Below, piece after piece: positions 8,243 to 15,821 of a stretch of DNA of 64,000 bases. This stretch comes from Neoroseomonas oryzicola (lineage in GTDB: Bacteria > Pseudomonadota > Alphaproteobacteria > Acetobacterales > Acetobacteraceae): assembly GCF_012163135.1 (NCBI RefSeq), contig NZ_JAAVUP010000001.1, forward strand, positions 1,054,001-1,118,000, in the 5' to 3' direction. The position numbers and the translations under genes are program-made. The notes under the pieces are model-generated. The model made no database searches. It was not told where the DNA came from and saw only the letters and a program-made list of their open reading frames with translations. Positions within the stretch are counted from its first letter, which is position 1; every line of letters starts with the position of its first letter.

Positions 8243-9448
8243 TCAGGCCGGCGCGGCGGCCGGAAGGTTCCGCAGCCGCGCCAGGTCCGACAGCGCGGCG
8301 ACCAGGAAGGACGCCGCGAAGGCCGCCGCGACCAGCCACATCCCCGCCGCCGGGCCGCCTGCCGCAGCCAGCGTCCCGCCGGCGAGCGCGCCCAGCGGCC
8401 GCACCCCGTAGATCGCCACCTGCAGCACCGCCCCCGCGCGGCCAAGCATCGCCGGCGGCGTCACGATCTGCCGGATGCCGGTCTGGCAGATCAGCCACAT
8501 CATCGGCCCGAAGCCGACCAGCAGCATGGCCGCGAAGGGCAGCACCACGCCGCCGGACGGCGCGCCGAGCAGCAGCAGCGGCGTCGCCACCGACAATCCC
8601 GGCCCGGCCAGCAGGACGGCGTTCGGGCCGAGCCGCCGCTGCAACGTGGCCGCGATCGTCGCGCCCAGGATCATCCCCGCGCCATAGCCCGCCTGCGCCA
8701 GGCCCAGCCGCGCCGGATCCAGCCCCAGCGGCCCCAGGGCGAAGGGCACCAACACCGCCAGCAGCGCGAAGAAGCCGAAATTCCACGCCAGGGCGCAGCC
8801 GAAGATCCCCCGCAGCAGCGGGTGCCCGAGGACGAAGCGCGCGCCTTCCATCAGTTGCGCCCGCATCGGCGCCCGCGCCGCCGGGCGCGCCGAAGCCCGC
8901 GCCGGCAGCCCGCGCGCCGCGACCACCGCAATCCCCGCCGCCGCCAGCGCCAGCCCATAGGCCGCGACCGCCCAGCCCGCCCCGGCCAGCGCGCCCACCA
9001 GCGGCGGTGCCCCGAGGCTCGCCGCCGCCCGCGCCAGCTCGAGCCGCGCATTGGCCCCGGCCAACCCCTCCCGCGTCGCGAAGTCCGGAACCAGCGAGCC
9101 CGCCGTCAGCACGAACAGCACGGTGCCGCAGGAGGCAACGAAGGCCGCAGCCCCCAGCATCGCCGCCCCGCCACCGGCCGCCGCCGGCAGGGCGAGCGCG
9201 CTGCCCGTCGCGGCCGCGACCGTCGCCGCCACCAGCAGCCGCACCCGGCCAACTCGGTCGACCAGCAGCCCCGCCGGCAGGGAGAAGGCGAGCCAGGCCG
9301 CCGCCTGGGCCGCGAGCAGCGCGCCCACCAGCCCCGGCCCCGCCCCGAAGGCGAGCACCGCCGTCAGCGGCAGCGCCGCCATGGCGAACTGGTCGGCCGC
9401 ATGCAGCCCGAAGGCGGCGGCGGCCAGGCGATGAAGGGGGTTTGTCAT
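8243..9448 (-). CDS. Major facilitator superfamily transporter
   Basis: 401 residues from the ATG at 9448 (MTNPLHRLAAAAFGLHAADQ); longer in-frame openings lack a good start. About twelve Ala/Leu/Gly-rich membrane helices are visible. The loop after helix 2 carries LLVDRVGRVRLL, the MFS motif A (G-x-x-x-D-R-x-G-R-R). The pattern is that of the twelve-helix enterobactin-exporter/drug-efflux group (MFS_3-like). The substrate is unknown. It is divergent from galU with about 150 bases between starts and convergent with the repeat-protein gene. Confidence 0.82.
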   Translation of the reverse strand: MTNPLHRLAAAAFGLHAADQFAMAALPLTAVLAFGAGPGLVGALLAAQAAAWLAFSLPAGLLVDRVGRVRLLVAATVAAATGSALALPAAAGGGAAMLGAAAFVASCGTVLFVLTAGSLVPDFATREGLAGANARLELARAAASLGAPPLVGALAGAGWAVAAYGLALAAAGIAVVAARGLPARASARPAARAPMRAQLMEGARFVLGHPLLRGIFGCALAWNFGFFALLAVLVPFALGPLGLDPARLGLAQAGYGAGMILGATIAATLQRRLGPNAVLLAGPGLSVATPLLLLGAPSGGVVLPFAAMLLVGFGPMMWLICQTGIRQIVTPPAMLGRAGAVLQVAIYGVRPLGALAGGTLAAAGGPAAGMWLVAAAFAASFLVAALSDLARLRNLPAAAPA

Positions 9449-9599
9449 GGGACGGGCTCCGTCGTTACGGCCCGCCCAGTGCCACGCCGCCCGCCCGGCC
9501 CGCCTTCCGCCCGTTGCGCCGGCATGGCAACGCCGCCCTATTCGCGTCTTCAAGCCGTGCTTCGTATGCTGCGACGACTGTCACGAGGATTCGCCAACC

Positions 9600-10472
9600 G
9601 TGCCCCTGAAGCCGCTCAAGAAGGCCGTCCTGCCCGTTGCCGGCCTCGGCACCCGTTTCCTGCCCGCCACCAAGGCGATGGCGAAGGAAATGCTGCCGGT
9701 GGTCGACAAGCCCCTGATCCAGTACGCGGTCGAGGAAGCGCGCGCCGCCGGCATCGAGCAGTTCTGCTTTATCACCGGCCGCGGCAAGACCGCGATCGTC
9801 GAGCATTTTGACGTGGCCTTCGAGCTCGAGCGCACGCTCGAGGAACGCAACAAGGCCGCCGAGCTCGAGGCGCTGCGCGCCCAGACCATGACGCCCGGCG
9901 CGATCGTCACCGTGCGCCAGCAGGTGCCCCTCGGCCTCGGTCACGCGATCTGGTGCGCGCGGTCCTTCGTCGGCGAGGACCCCTTCGCCATCCTGCTGCC
10001 CGACGACCTGATGCTCTGCGACGTGCCCTGCATGCAGCAGCTCGCCGATGCCTACCAGGAGACCGGCGGCAGCGTCGTCGCCATCGAGGAAGTGCCGCGC
10101 GAGCGGGTGAACCGCTACGGCGTGCTCGACGTCGCGGAGGACAAGGGGCGGCTCGTCTCGGTGAAGGGGCTGGTCGAGAAGCCGCCGGTCGACAAGGCGC
10201 CGTCGAACCTCACCATCATCGGCCGCTACGTCCTGATGCCCGAGGTGATGGGCTTCCTCGCGCGGCTCGAGAAGGGCGCGGGCGGCGAGGTGCAGCTGAC
10301 CGATTCCATGGCCAAGCTGATCGGCACCCAGCCCTTTCACGGCCTGCGCTACCAGGGCCGCCGCTTCGATTGCGGCGACAAGGCCGGCTTCCTCGAGGCG
10401 CAGGTCGCCTTCGCGCTGCGCCGCCCGGACCTCGCGCCCGCGATGCGGGCGATCCTCAAGGCCTATGGCTGA
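9600..10472 (+). CDS. galU: UTP--glucose-1-phosphate uridylyltransferase
   Basis: 290 residues from the GTG at 9600, chosen because it gives the standard start MPLKPLKKAVLPVAGLGTR and a CGAGGA ribosome site lies 15 bases before. The nucleotidyltransferase fingerprint GLGTRFLPATKAMAKEMLP, the phrase VDKPLIQYAVEEA, and later YGVLDV and GRRFDCGDKAGFLEA are all diagnostic of bacterial GalU. It makes UDP-glucose from UTP and glucose-1-phosphate in the cytosol, a precursor for envelope polysaccharides, fitting the rhamnose and KDO genes further along. It overlaps the next gene by 8 bases, so the two are likely co-transcribed. Confidence 0.95.
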   Translation: MPLKPLKKAVLPVAGLGTRFLPATKAMAKEMLPVVDKPLIQYAVEEARAAGIEQFCFITGRGKTAIVEHFDVAFELERTLEERNKAAELEALRAQTMTPGAIVTVRQQVPLGLGHAIWCARSFVGEDPFAILLPDDLMLCDVPCMQQLADAYQETGGSVVAIEEVPRERVNRYGVLDVAEDKGRLVSVKGLVEKPPVDKAPSNLTIIGRYVLMPEVMGFLARLEKGAGGEVQLTDSMAKLIGTQPFHGLRYQGRRFDCGDKAGFLEAQVAFALRRPDLAPAMRAILKAYG

Positions 10473-11379
10473 ACCCCGCCTGCCGGGCGGCATGCCCGAC
10501 CCCGCCCGCGACCTGGCCGGCTATGGGCCGACGCCGCCGGACCCCCAATGGCCCGGCGGCGCGCGCCTCGCGCTCTCGATCGTGGTGAATGTCGAGGAAG
10601 GCGCGGAACTGTCGGTCGCCTCCGGCGACGAGCGCAACGAAGCCATCCCGGAATCCGGCCAGCTGATCCAGGGCGCGCCGGATCCCTGCATGGAAAGCCA
10701 CTTCGCCTACGGCGCGCGCGTCGGGCTGTGGCGCGTGCTCGGCGTGCTCGACGCCTATGGCGCCAAGGCGACCTTCTCCTCCTGCGGCCGCGCCGTCGCG
10801 CACACCCCGGCGCTCGCCGCCGCCCCCGCCGCGCGCGGCCACGAGGTCAGCGCCCATGGCTGGCGGTGGGAAATGCATGCCGGCATGGAGGAAGCGACCG
10901 AGCGGGCGGTGATCGCGAAGACCGTCGCGACGCTCGCCGAGCATGCCGGCGCGCGGCCGGTCGGCTGGCACACCAAGTCGGCCTCCTCGGTGAACACGCG
11001 GCGGCTGCTGATCGAGGAGGGCGGCTTCCTCTACGATTCCGACTGCTACGACGACGACCTGCCGCGCCTGGTGCCCGGCGCGGGGCGGCCGCATGTCGTC
11101 CTGCCCTACGCCTTCGACACCAACGACATGCGCTTCCGCCCCGGCGCGGGCTTCAACCATGCCGAGGACTTCTCCCGCTACTGCATCGCCGCCTTCGATC
11201 GGCTGATGCAGGAAGGCGGGCGGATGATGTCGGTCGGGCTGCACCTGCGCACCATCGGCCGGCCGGGGCGCATCGCCGGGCTCGAGCAGTTCCTCGACCA
11301 TGTCGCGCGCGCCGGTGAGGCGGTCTGGGTGGCGCGGCGGATGGACATCGCGCGGCATTGGCTGGCTCGTTCCGGCTGA
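10465..11379 (+). CDS. Polysaccharide deacetylase-family protein, PuuE (allantoinase)-like
   Basis: 304 residues; the ATG lies 8 bases inside galU. The motif LSIVVNVEEGAEL near residue 40 replaces the classic NodB TFDDG and is the hallmark of the PuuE/allantoinase-like branch of carbohydrate esterase family 4. Other conserved pieces are AKATFSSCGRAVAHTP, EVSAHGWRWE (a metal-ligand His region) and the C-terminal SVGLHLRTIGRPGR. PuuE members hydrolyse allantoin without added metal; other members act on N-acetyl sugars or related amides. With no purine-degradation genes nearby and galU overlapping upstream, either an allantoinase or a sugar deacetylase is possible. No signal peptide, so cytosolic. 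Confidence 0.8.
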   Translation: MAEPRLPGGMPDPARDLAGYGPTPPDPQWPGGARLALSIVVNVEEGAELSVASGDERNEAIPESGQLIQGAPDPCMESHFAYGARVGLWRVLGVLDAYGAKATFSSCGRAVAHTPALAAAPAARGHEVSAHGWRWEMHAGMEEATERAVIAKTVATLAEHAGARPVGWHTKSASSVNTRRLLIEEGGFLYDSDCYDDDLPRLVPGAGRPHVVLPYAFDTNDMRFRPGAGFNHAEDFSRYCIAAFDRLMQEGGRMMSVGLHLRTIGRPGRIAGLEQFLDHVARAGEAVWVARRMDIARHWLARSG

Positions 11380-11437
11380 GGGCCGGTAGCGCGATCGTGC
11401 GTTGCGGCGTGCACCTGCGCTCGGCTTCGTGAGGCCC

Positions 11438-11938
11438 ATGGGTGGATCGGATCTTCGAGTCTCACGGCGCGCGCTGCTCGCCGGCGCGGGCGCTTGCCTC
11501 ACGGGCCTCGCGCAGCCTGCCTCGGCCACGGAGGCATGGCTGCAGCAGGCCGTCCTGCGGGAGGTGAATGCCTTCCGCGCCAGCCAGCGCCGCCCGGCGC
11601 TCGGCCTCGATGCGCGCCTGACCCAGGCGGCGACGGCGCATTCGCTCGACATGCTGCGCTGGGGCCGCATGTCGCATGCGGGCAGCGACGGCAGCGACCC
11701 CGGCGCACGGATCAGCCGCGCGGGCTATCGCTGGCGCTCCTACCGGGAGAATGTCGGCGCCGGCTACATGGGCGTGCCCGAGGTGATGCACGGCTGGATC
11801 ACCAGCCCCGGGCACCGCGACAACATGCTGGCCGACGATGTCACCCAGGTGGGCGTCGGCTATGCCGGCGCCCCGGGCATGATGCCGGGCAACATGCCGC
11901 GGCTGTTCTGGACCCTGGTGCTCGCCGCCCCGCGCTGA
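11438..11938 (+). CDS. Exported CAP-domain (SCP/PR1-like) protein
   Basis: 166 residues from the ATG at 11438. The N-terminus carries a probable Tat signal (RVSRRALLAGAGACLTG, cleavage near ASA). The mature part is a CAP domain: VLREVNAFRASQRRPALGLD, a His-containing helix TAHSLDMLRWGRMSHAG, SYRENVGAGY and GWITSPGHRDNML. The two His and two Glu/Asp positions of the CAP cavity are kept. Bacterial CAP proteins are secreted or periplasmic with mostly unknown roles; some bind lipids or cell-wall material. It stands alone between the PuuE-like gene and a convergent Bug receptor. Confidence 0.85.
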   Translation: MGGSDLRVSRRALLAGAGACLTGLAQPASATEAWLQQAVLREVNAFRASQRRPALGLDARLTQAATAHSLDMLRWGRMSHAGSDGSDPGARISRAGYRWRSYRENVGAGYMGVPEVMHGWITSPGHRDNMLADDVTQVGVGYAGAPGMMPGNMPRLFWTLVLAAPR

Positions 11939-11948
11939 GCGGGACGCC

Positions 11949-12914
11949 TCAGGCCGGACCGGCCGCGCGGACGACCGGCGCCCAGCGCGCCGCCTCGCGC
12001 GCGACGAAGCCGGCGATCTCCGACGGCGTCGGGTCGCCCAGCGCCACCATGCCGATATTCGCCCAGCGCTCGCGCGCCGCGGGCTCGGCCATCGCGGTGC
12101 TCAGATGCGTCCGCAGCCGGCCGACGATCTCGGCGGACAGCCCCGCCGGGCCCGCCAGCAGGAACCAGTTCGATGCGACCGAGCCCGGGAAGCCGGCCTC
12201 GACGATCGTCGGCACCGTGGGGACAGAGGAGATGCGCGCCTCGCTCGTCACCGCGAGGCCGCGGATGCTGCCGCCCTGCAGGCCGCCGGTATGCGCGCCG
12301 ACCGTGTTCCACAGGGAGGTGGTGCTGTTGCCGATGATCGACTGCTCGGCATCCGCCGCGCCGCGGAAGGGGACGTGCAGCAGCTCGACGCCGGCTTCCT
12401 GCGCCCACAGCATTCCCGCCAGGTGCCCGACCGACCCGACGCCGGAAGACCCGAATGACACCGCATCCCGCCCGCGCGCGGCGGCCGCCTTGTAGTCGGC
12501 CATGGTCCGGATCGGCCCCTCGCCCTTCACCGCGCAGAGGATCGGCGCGCCGCCGAACATGGTGATGTAGGCGAAGGACCGCTGCGGGTCGTAGGCCGGC
12601 GGCGGCGTCATGCTGACCGAGACCGCGAGCGGCCCGGTATTCGTCACCAGCAGCGTGTAGCCGTCCGGCGCGGCGGCCGCGACCTGCGCCGTCCCCACGG
12701 CGCCGCCCGCCCCGGGCCGGTTCTCCACGATGAAGGGCTGGCCGAAGGTGCGTTCCAGCCCGACGGCGAGGAACCGCACCACGATGTCCGAGGTCCCGCC
12801 CGGCGCGTAGGGGTTGATGATGCGCACCGGCCGGCTCGGCCAGGCACCCTGGGCCTGGACGGCAGGCGCCGCCAGCACGGCTGGGGCAGCGAGAAGAAGG
12901 CGGCGACGCAGCAT
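11949..12914 (-). CDS. Bug-family (TctC-like) periplasmic substrate-binding protein
   Basis: 321 residues. The signal peptide MLRRRLLLAAPAVLAAPAVQAQ precedes WPSRPVRIINPYAPGGTSDIV, the signature beta-strand and loop of Bug receptors. Later SYGSSG-like SFGSSGVGSVGHLAG, LLHVPFRG and the C-terminal half fit the family. These proteins bind carboxylates or aromatic acids in the periplasm, delivering them to tripartite tricarboxylate transporters or to signalling partners. No TctA/TctB membrane subunits are in the window, so the receptor is an orphan, as is common in Acetobacteraceae and betaproteobacteria. Ligand unknown. Convergent with the CAP gene (10 bases apart). Confidence 0.9.
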   Translation of the reverse strand: MLRRRLLLAAPAVLAAPAVQAQGAWPSRPVRIINPYAPGGTSDIVVRFLAVGLERTFGQPFIVENRPGAGGAVGTAQVAAAAPDGYTLLVTNTGPLAVSVSMTPPPAYDPQRSFAYITMFGGAPILCAVKGEGPIRTMADYKAAAARGRDAVSFGSSGVGSVGHLAGMLWAQEAGVELLHVPFRGAADAEQSIIGNSTTSLWNTVGAHTGGLQGGSIRGLAVTSEARISSVPTVPTIVEAGFPGSVASNWFLLAGPAGLSAEIVGRLRTHLSTAMAEPAARERWANIGMVALGDPTPSEIAGFVAREAARWAPVVRAAGPA

Positions 12915-13059
12915 GGACTGCCCTTTCCGGTGGCGCCGGCCCGCCCATCCGCGCAGCCTGCGCCCATGGCGGAGGCATTGCGGGGGTCGCGCCGCGCGGC
13001 GTGATTACCGGAAGGTCAGGATCGCAAGCCTCGTGCCACGCCTGGAACGGGCGGCACCC

Positions 13060-14259
13060 TTAGCGGGAGGCCTGGGTCGTCGTGGTCCGCCGCACCGGCG
13101 CCGGCAGGCTTCCGCGGCCGGCGGAAACCGGCGCCGCCCGGCTGCCCTGCTCGATGCGCGCTGCATTCGTGGCCGTCGTGCGCGCCGAGGTGCGCTGCAC
13201 CGTCGGTGCCGGGCGCGTCGTTGTCGCGGTGCGCGGTGCGACGGCCCGCCGCGCGGCGGCCGCGGCGGTGGTGCCCCGGCCGGGCCCGACCCGCTGCTGC
13301 GTCGCCGCGTTGCGCGTCGCGACGGCGCGCCCACCCGCGGAGGCAGCGCGCGCCGCGCCCACCGCGCCGACCGCCGCCATCACCGAGGAAGGCGGCCGCG
13401 GCGCCACGCCAAGCTGCGCGAAGCCCTGGTCGAGCAGCGCGCCCATGTGCCGGTCGCGCTCGACCCAGGAGGAACCGCCCATGGTCACGCCCACCAGCCG
13501 CACGCCGTCGCGCTGGGCCGAGGTGACGATGTTGAAGCCGGAGGCCCGGATGTAGCCGGTCTTGATGCCGTCCGCGCCTTCGTAGTCGCCGACCATGCGG
13601 TTGTGGTTGCGGATCATCTGCCGCCCCCAGGCGAAGTGCACCGTGCTGAAGTAGCGGTAGCGGTCGGGGAAGTCGCGGATCAGCCGCAGGCCCAGCGTCG
13701 CCATGTCGCGGGCCGTCGTCGTGTTTTCCTGGTCCGGCAGGCCCGAGGCGTTGCGGAAGGTGGTGCGCGTCATGCCGATCGAGCGCGCGCGCATCGTCAT
13801 CAGCTGGGCGAAGCGGTCCTCGCTGCCGGCCAGGTGCTCGCCGACCGCGGCGGCGACGTCGTTGGCGCTCTTGGTCACCAGGGCGAGGATCGCCTGCTCG
13901 GCGGTCAGCGTCATGCCCGGCGGCAGGCCGAGCTTGGAGGGCGGGCGGGAGGCCGCCTCCTCGCTCATGCGGATCGGGGTGTTGAGCTGCACGCGGCCTT
14001 CGCGCAGCGCCTCGAACAGCATGTAGAGGGTCATCATCTTGGTCAGCGAGGCGGGGTAGCGTTCCTCGTCCGCATTGGCGGCGATCAGGACATTCCCGTT
14101 GCGTGCATCCATCACGATCGCGGAGTAGCGGTCGGAACCGATCTGTGCGGCGGCCGGGGTGGGCAGCAGCCAGGCGAACAGCGAGAACAGGCAGGCCAGC
14201 GTCGCCCCGATGGTGCGGCTGAGCCGCATCGCCGGCGTCTCGGCGCGGTCTGGAATCAT
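13060..14259 (-). CDS. D-alanyl-D-alanine carboxypeptidase, PBP5/6 (DacA) type, with basic low-complexity tail
   Basis: 399 residues if started at the ATG at 14259; a second ATG at 14229 (MRLSRTIGATLAC) gives a cleaner signal peptide and may be the true start. The three penicillin-binding motifs are present: SLTK (S71-K74), SAN (131-133) and KTG (233-235). The enzyme trims the terminal D-Ala of peptidoglycan stem peptides in the periplasm. The region after about residue 285 differs from E. coli PBP5: in place of a defined second domain and membrane amphipathic helix there is a roughly 110-residue Ala/Arg/Thr-rich tail (pieces such as RTATTTRPAPTVQRTSA). That tail could bind the cell wall by charge or simply be disordered. 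It is divergent from the phasin gene. Confidence 0.9.
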   Translation of the reverse strand: MIPDRAETPAMRLSRTIGATLACLFSLFAWLLPTPAAAQIGSDRYSAIVMDARNGNVLIAANADEERYPASLTKMMTLYMLFEALREGRVQLNTPIRMSEEAASRPPSKLGLPPGMTLTAEQAILALVTKSANDVAAAVGEHLAGSEDRFAQLMTMRARSIGMTRTTFRNASGLPDQENTTTARDMATLGLRLIRDFPDRYRYFSTVHFAWGRQMIRNHNRMVGDYEGADGIKTGYIRASGFNIVTSAQRDGVRLVGVTMGGSSWVERDRHMGALLDQGFAQLGVAPRPPSSVMAAVGAVGAARAASAGGRAVATRNAATQQRVGPGRGTTAAAAARRAVAPRTATTTRPAPTVQRTSARTTATNAARIEQGSRAAPVSAGRGSLPAPVRRTTTTQASR

Positions 14260-14608
14260 GCTGAATCACCCTCCGGCGCGGCACGCCCCCGCGTGCCCGC
14301 CCCCCTTTCTGGGCACAGGATAAGGGCGTGGGCAAGGCGGCGTCCAGCCGAAACGACCGGGCCATACCCTTTTCCGGCAATGGCTTAGAGGCCCCAGTTG
14401 CTGCACTCGATGATTTGACCCGCCCCCGTCCCGACCCAAGGGCGGAAGATTTCCATGGTGCAGTGCAAAAAAGTTCTTGCGGCGGGGTCTTCGAATTGGA
14501 TACACGGCCATCATGTTGCAGCGCAGCAAAGCGGTCCGGAAGCCCGGATCGATCAAGCGGGACGGGGCCAATCCGGCACCCGTCGTCACTGACGAAAGGG
14601 ATACGGAC
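14260..14608. other. Divergent intergenic region between dacA-like and phasin genes
   Basis: 349 bases without a convincing gene. It must hold the promoter of the carboxypeptidase gene (minus) and of the phasin gene (plus). The phasin side carries a weak sigma-70-like promoter and three TGC-rich boxes, listed separately. The part next to the carboxypeptidase is GC-rich with no clear motif. Confidence 0.6.
14398..14530 (+). promoter_or_regulatory. Phasin promoter with TGC-rich boxes, candidate PhaR-type operator
   Basis: Three TGC-rich elements lie before the phasin gene: TTGCTGCA (14398-14405), TGCAGTGCAAAAAA (14459-14472) and TTGCAGCGCAGCAA (14516-14529, arms TTGC/GCAA). Between the second and third is a plausible promoter, CTTGCG (14476-14481), 17 bases, GATACA (14499-14504). 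PHB-responsive repressors of the PhaR family bind TGC-rich sites before phasin genes in alphaproteobacteria, and boxes flanking a promoter would fit repression. That PhaR acts here is inference. Confidence 0.5.
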
Positions 14609-15106
14609 ATGGCCGAAGCCAAGGCTGACGTGAAGAAGATCGCCGCCGAGGGTGCCGCCCAGGCGCAGAAGATGATGACCGAAGGTACGGCGCAGGCGCG
14701 CGCCACGATGGAGAAGAGCATGGAACAGATCACGAAGGGGGCCGAAGGCCTCATGAAGGCCGCCGAGGACGCCGCCGAGTTCGGCCGTGGCAACCTCGAG
14801 GCCTTCACGAAGGCCGCCCAGACCTGGGCCGTCGGCACGCAGGACCTCGCCCGCCAGGCGATGGCGCTCGCGCAGGGCTTCACCGACCAGTCGCTCGAGG
14901 GTGCGAAGGCCCTCGCCGGCGTGAAGAGCCTGAACGAGGCCGCCGAGATCCAGGCGAAGTTCGCCAAGACCGCGATGGAGAAGGCGGTCGCCGAGTCCGC
15001 GAAGTTCCAGGAAGCCGTCTTCAAGCTGACCGAGCAGACCGTGGCCCCGCTCTCCGCCCGCATGACGATCGCGGTCGAGAAGATCACCAAGCCGCTCGCG
15101 GCCTGA
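14609..15106 (+). CDS. Phasin-family (PHB granule-associated) protein
   Basis: 165 residues from the ATG at 14609 (MAEAKADVKKIAAEGAAQAQ), chosen because a GAAAGGGA ribosome site lies just before it and the upstream in-frame extension is not phasin-like. The protein is nearly all alpha-helical and rich in Ala, Lys, Glu, with phasin features FGRGNLEAFTKAAQTWAVGTQDLARQ and FAKTAMEKAVAESAKFQEAV. Phasins coat polyhydroxyalkanoate granules and limit their size. No PHA synthase gene lies nearby. Strong expression is likely given the clean ribosome site and its own promoter region. Confidence 0.88.
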   Translation: MAEAKADVKKIAAEGAAQAQKMMTEGTAQARATMEKSMEQITKGAEGLMKAAEDAAEFGRGNLEAFTKAAQTWAVGTQDLARQAMALAQGFTDQSLEGAKALAGVKSLNEAAEIQAKFAKTAMEKAVAESAKFQEAVFKLTEQTVAPLSARMTIAVEKITKPLAA

Positions 15107-15174
15107 TCCCGCACGGGACGACCGGCCGCCTCCGCCTACTCCCCCCTCCCCCAACGGGCGGGGCGGCCGACGAT

Positions 15175-15226
15175 GGGCCCGGTTCCGGGTCGCTGCCTCA
15201 GGGCGGCGGCCCGGGCCGGGCCCTTT
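15175..15226 (+). terminator. Probable terminator after the phasin gene
   Basis: Arms GGGCCCGG (15175-15182) and CCGGGCCC (15216-15223) pair perfectly, with further pairing inside, and are followed by only TTT. It lies 70 bases after the phasin stop and before clpS. The short T run makes it moderate evidence. Confidence 0.45.
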
Positions 15227-15371
15227 CGCGTCAGGGGGGCGGTAACGGTGCGGGGCCACAATCTGCGCAAGGATTTCGCTCGGCCCTTCACCTCGGGCCG
15301 CGCGCTCCGATATCCTGTCATGCGGCGCCGCCTGTTGCCGGCCGCGTCGAGGGAAACCACCTAGTGCGGCC

Positions 15372-15713
15372 ATGAGCGACCAGGACAAGCGTACCGGCGG
15401 CGGACAGGGCGGTGACGGCTCCCAGACGGGGGTCGTCGTCAAGGCCCGGCCGCGCACCAAGAAGCCGGCCATGTACAAGGTGTTGATGCTGAACGACGAC
15501 TACACGCCGATGGAATTCGTCGTGCACGTCCTCGAACGCTTCTTCCAGAAGAACCGCGAGGAGGCGACGCGCATCATGCTGCACGTCCATCGTCGCGGCG
15601 TCGGCGTCTGCGGCGTCTTCACCTACGAGGTCGCAGAGACCAAGGTGACGCAGGTGATGGACCTGGCCCGCCAGAACCAGCACCCGCTTCAGTGCACGAT
15701 CGAGAAGGAATAG
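15372..15713 (+). CDS. clpS: ATP-dependent Clp protease adaptor
   Basis: 113 residues. A flexible Gly/Asp-rich N-terminus of about 25 residues is followed by the ClpS core: [20 protein letters not shown] (N41-D42-D43 form part of the N-degron amino-group pocket) and [19 protein letters not shown]. ClpS binds N-end-rule substrates and hands them to ClpA; its N-terminal tail is needed to switch ClpA mode. ClpA is encoded next, about 108 bases on, the usual arrangement. Some alphaproteobacteria have two ClpS copies; only one is seen here. Confidence 0.95.
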   Translation: MSDQDKRTGGGQGGDGSQTGVVVKARPRTKKPAMYKVLMLNDDYTPMEFVVHVLERFFQKNREEATRIMLHVHRRGVGVCGVFTYEVAETKVTQVMDLARQNQHPLQCTIEKE

Positions 15714-15821
15714 GGGCGGGGGTCGCAGAACCCCAGGGGGAGGCCCACATCACGACTGGAACTCCGGTGGCGCAGCGGCCCAACGAGGCGTCCGCACCAC
15801 CTACAGGGGAGCGTCACTGAC

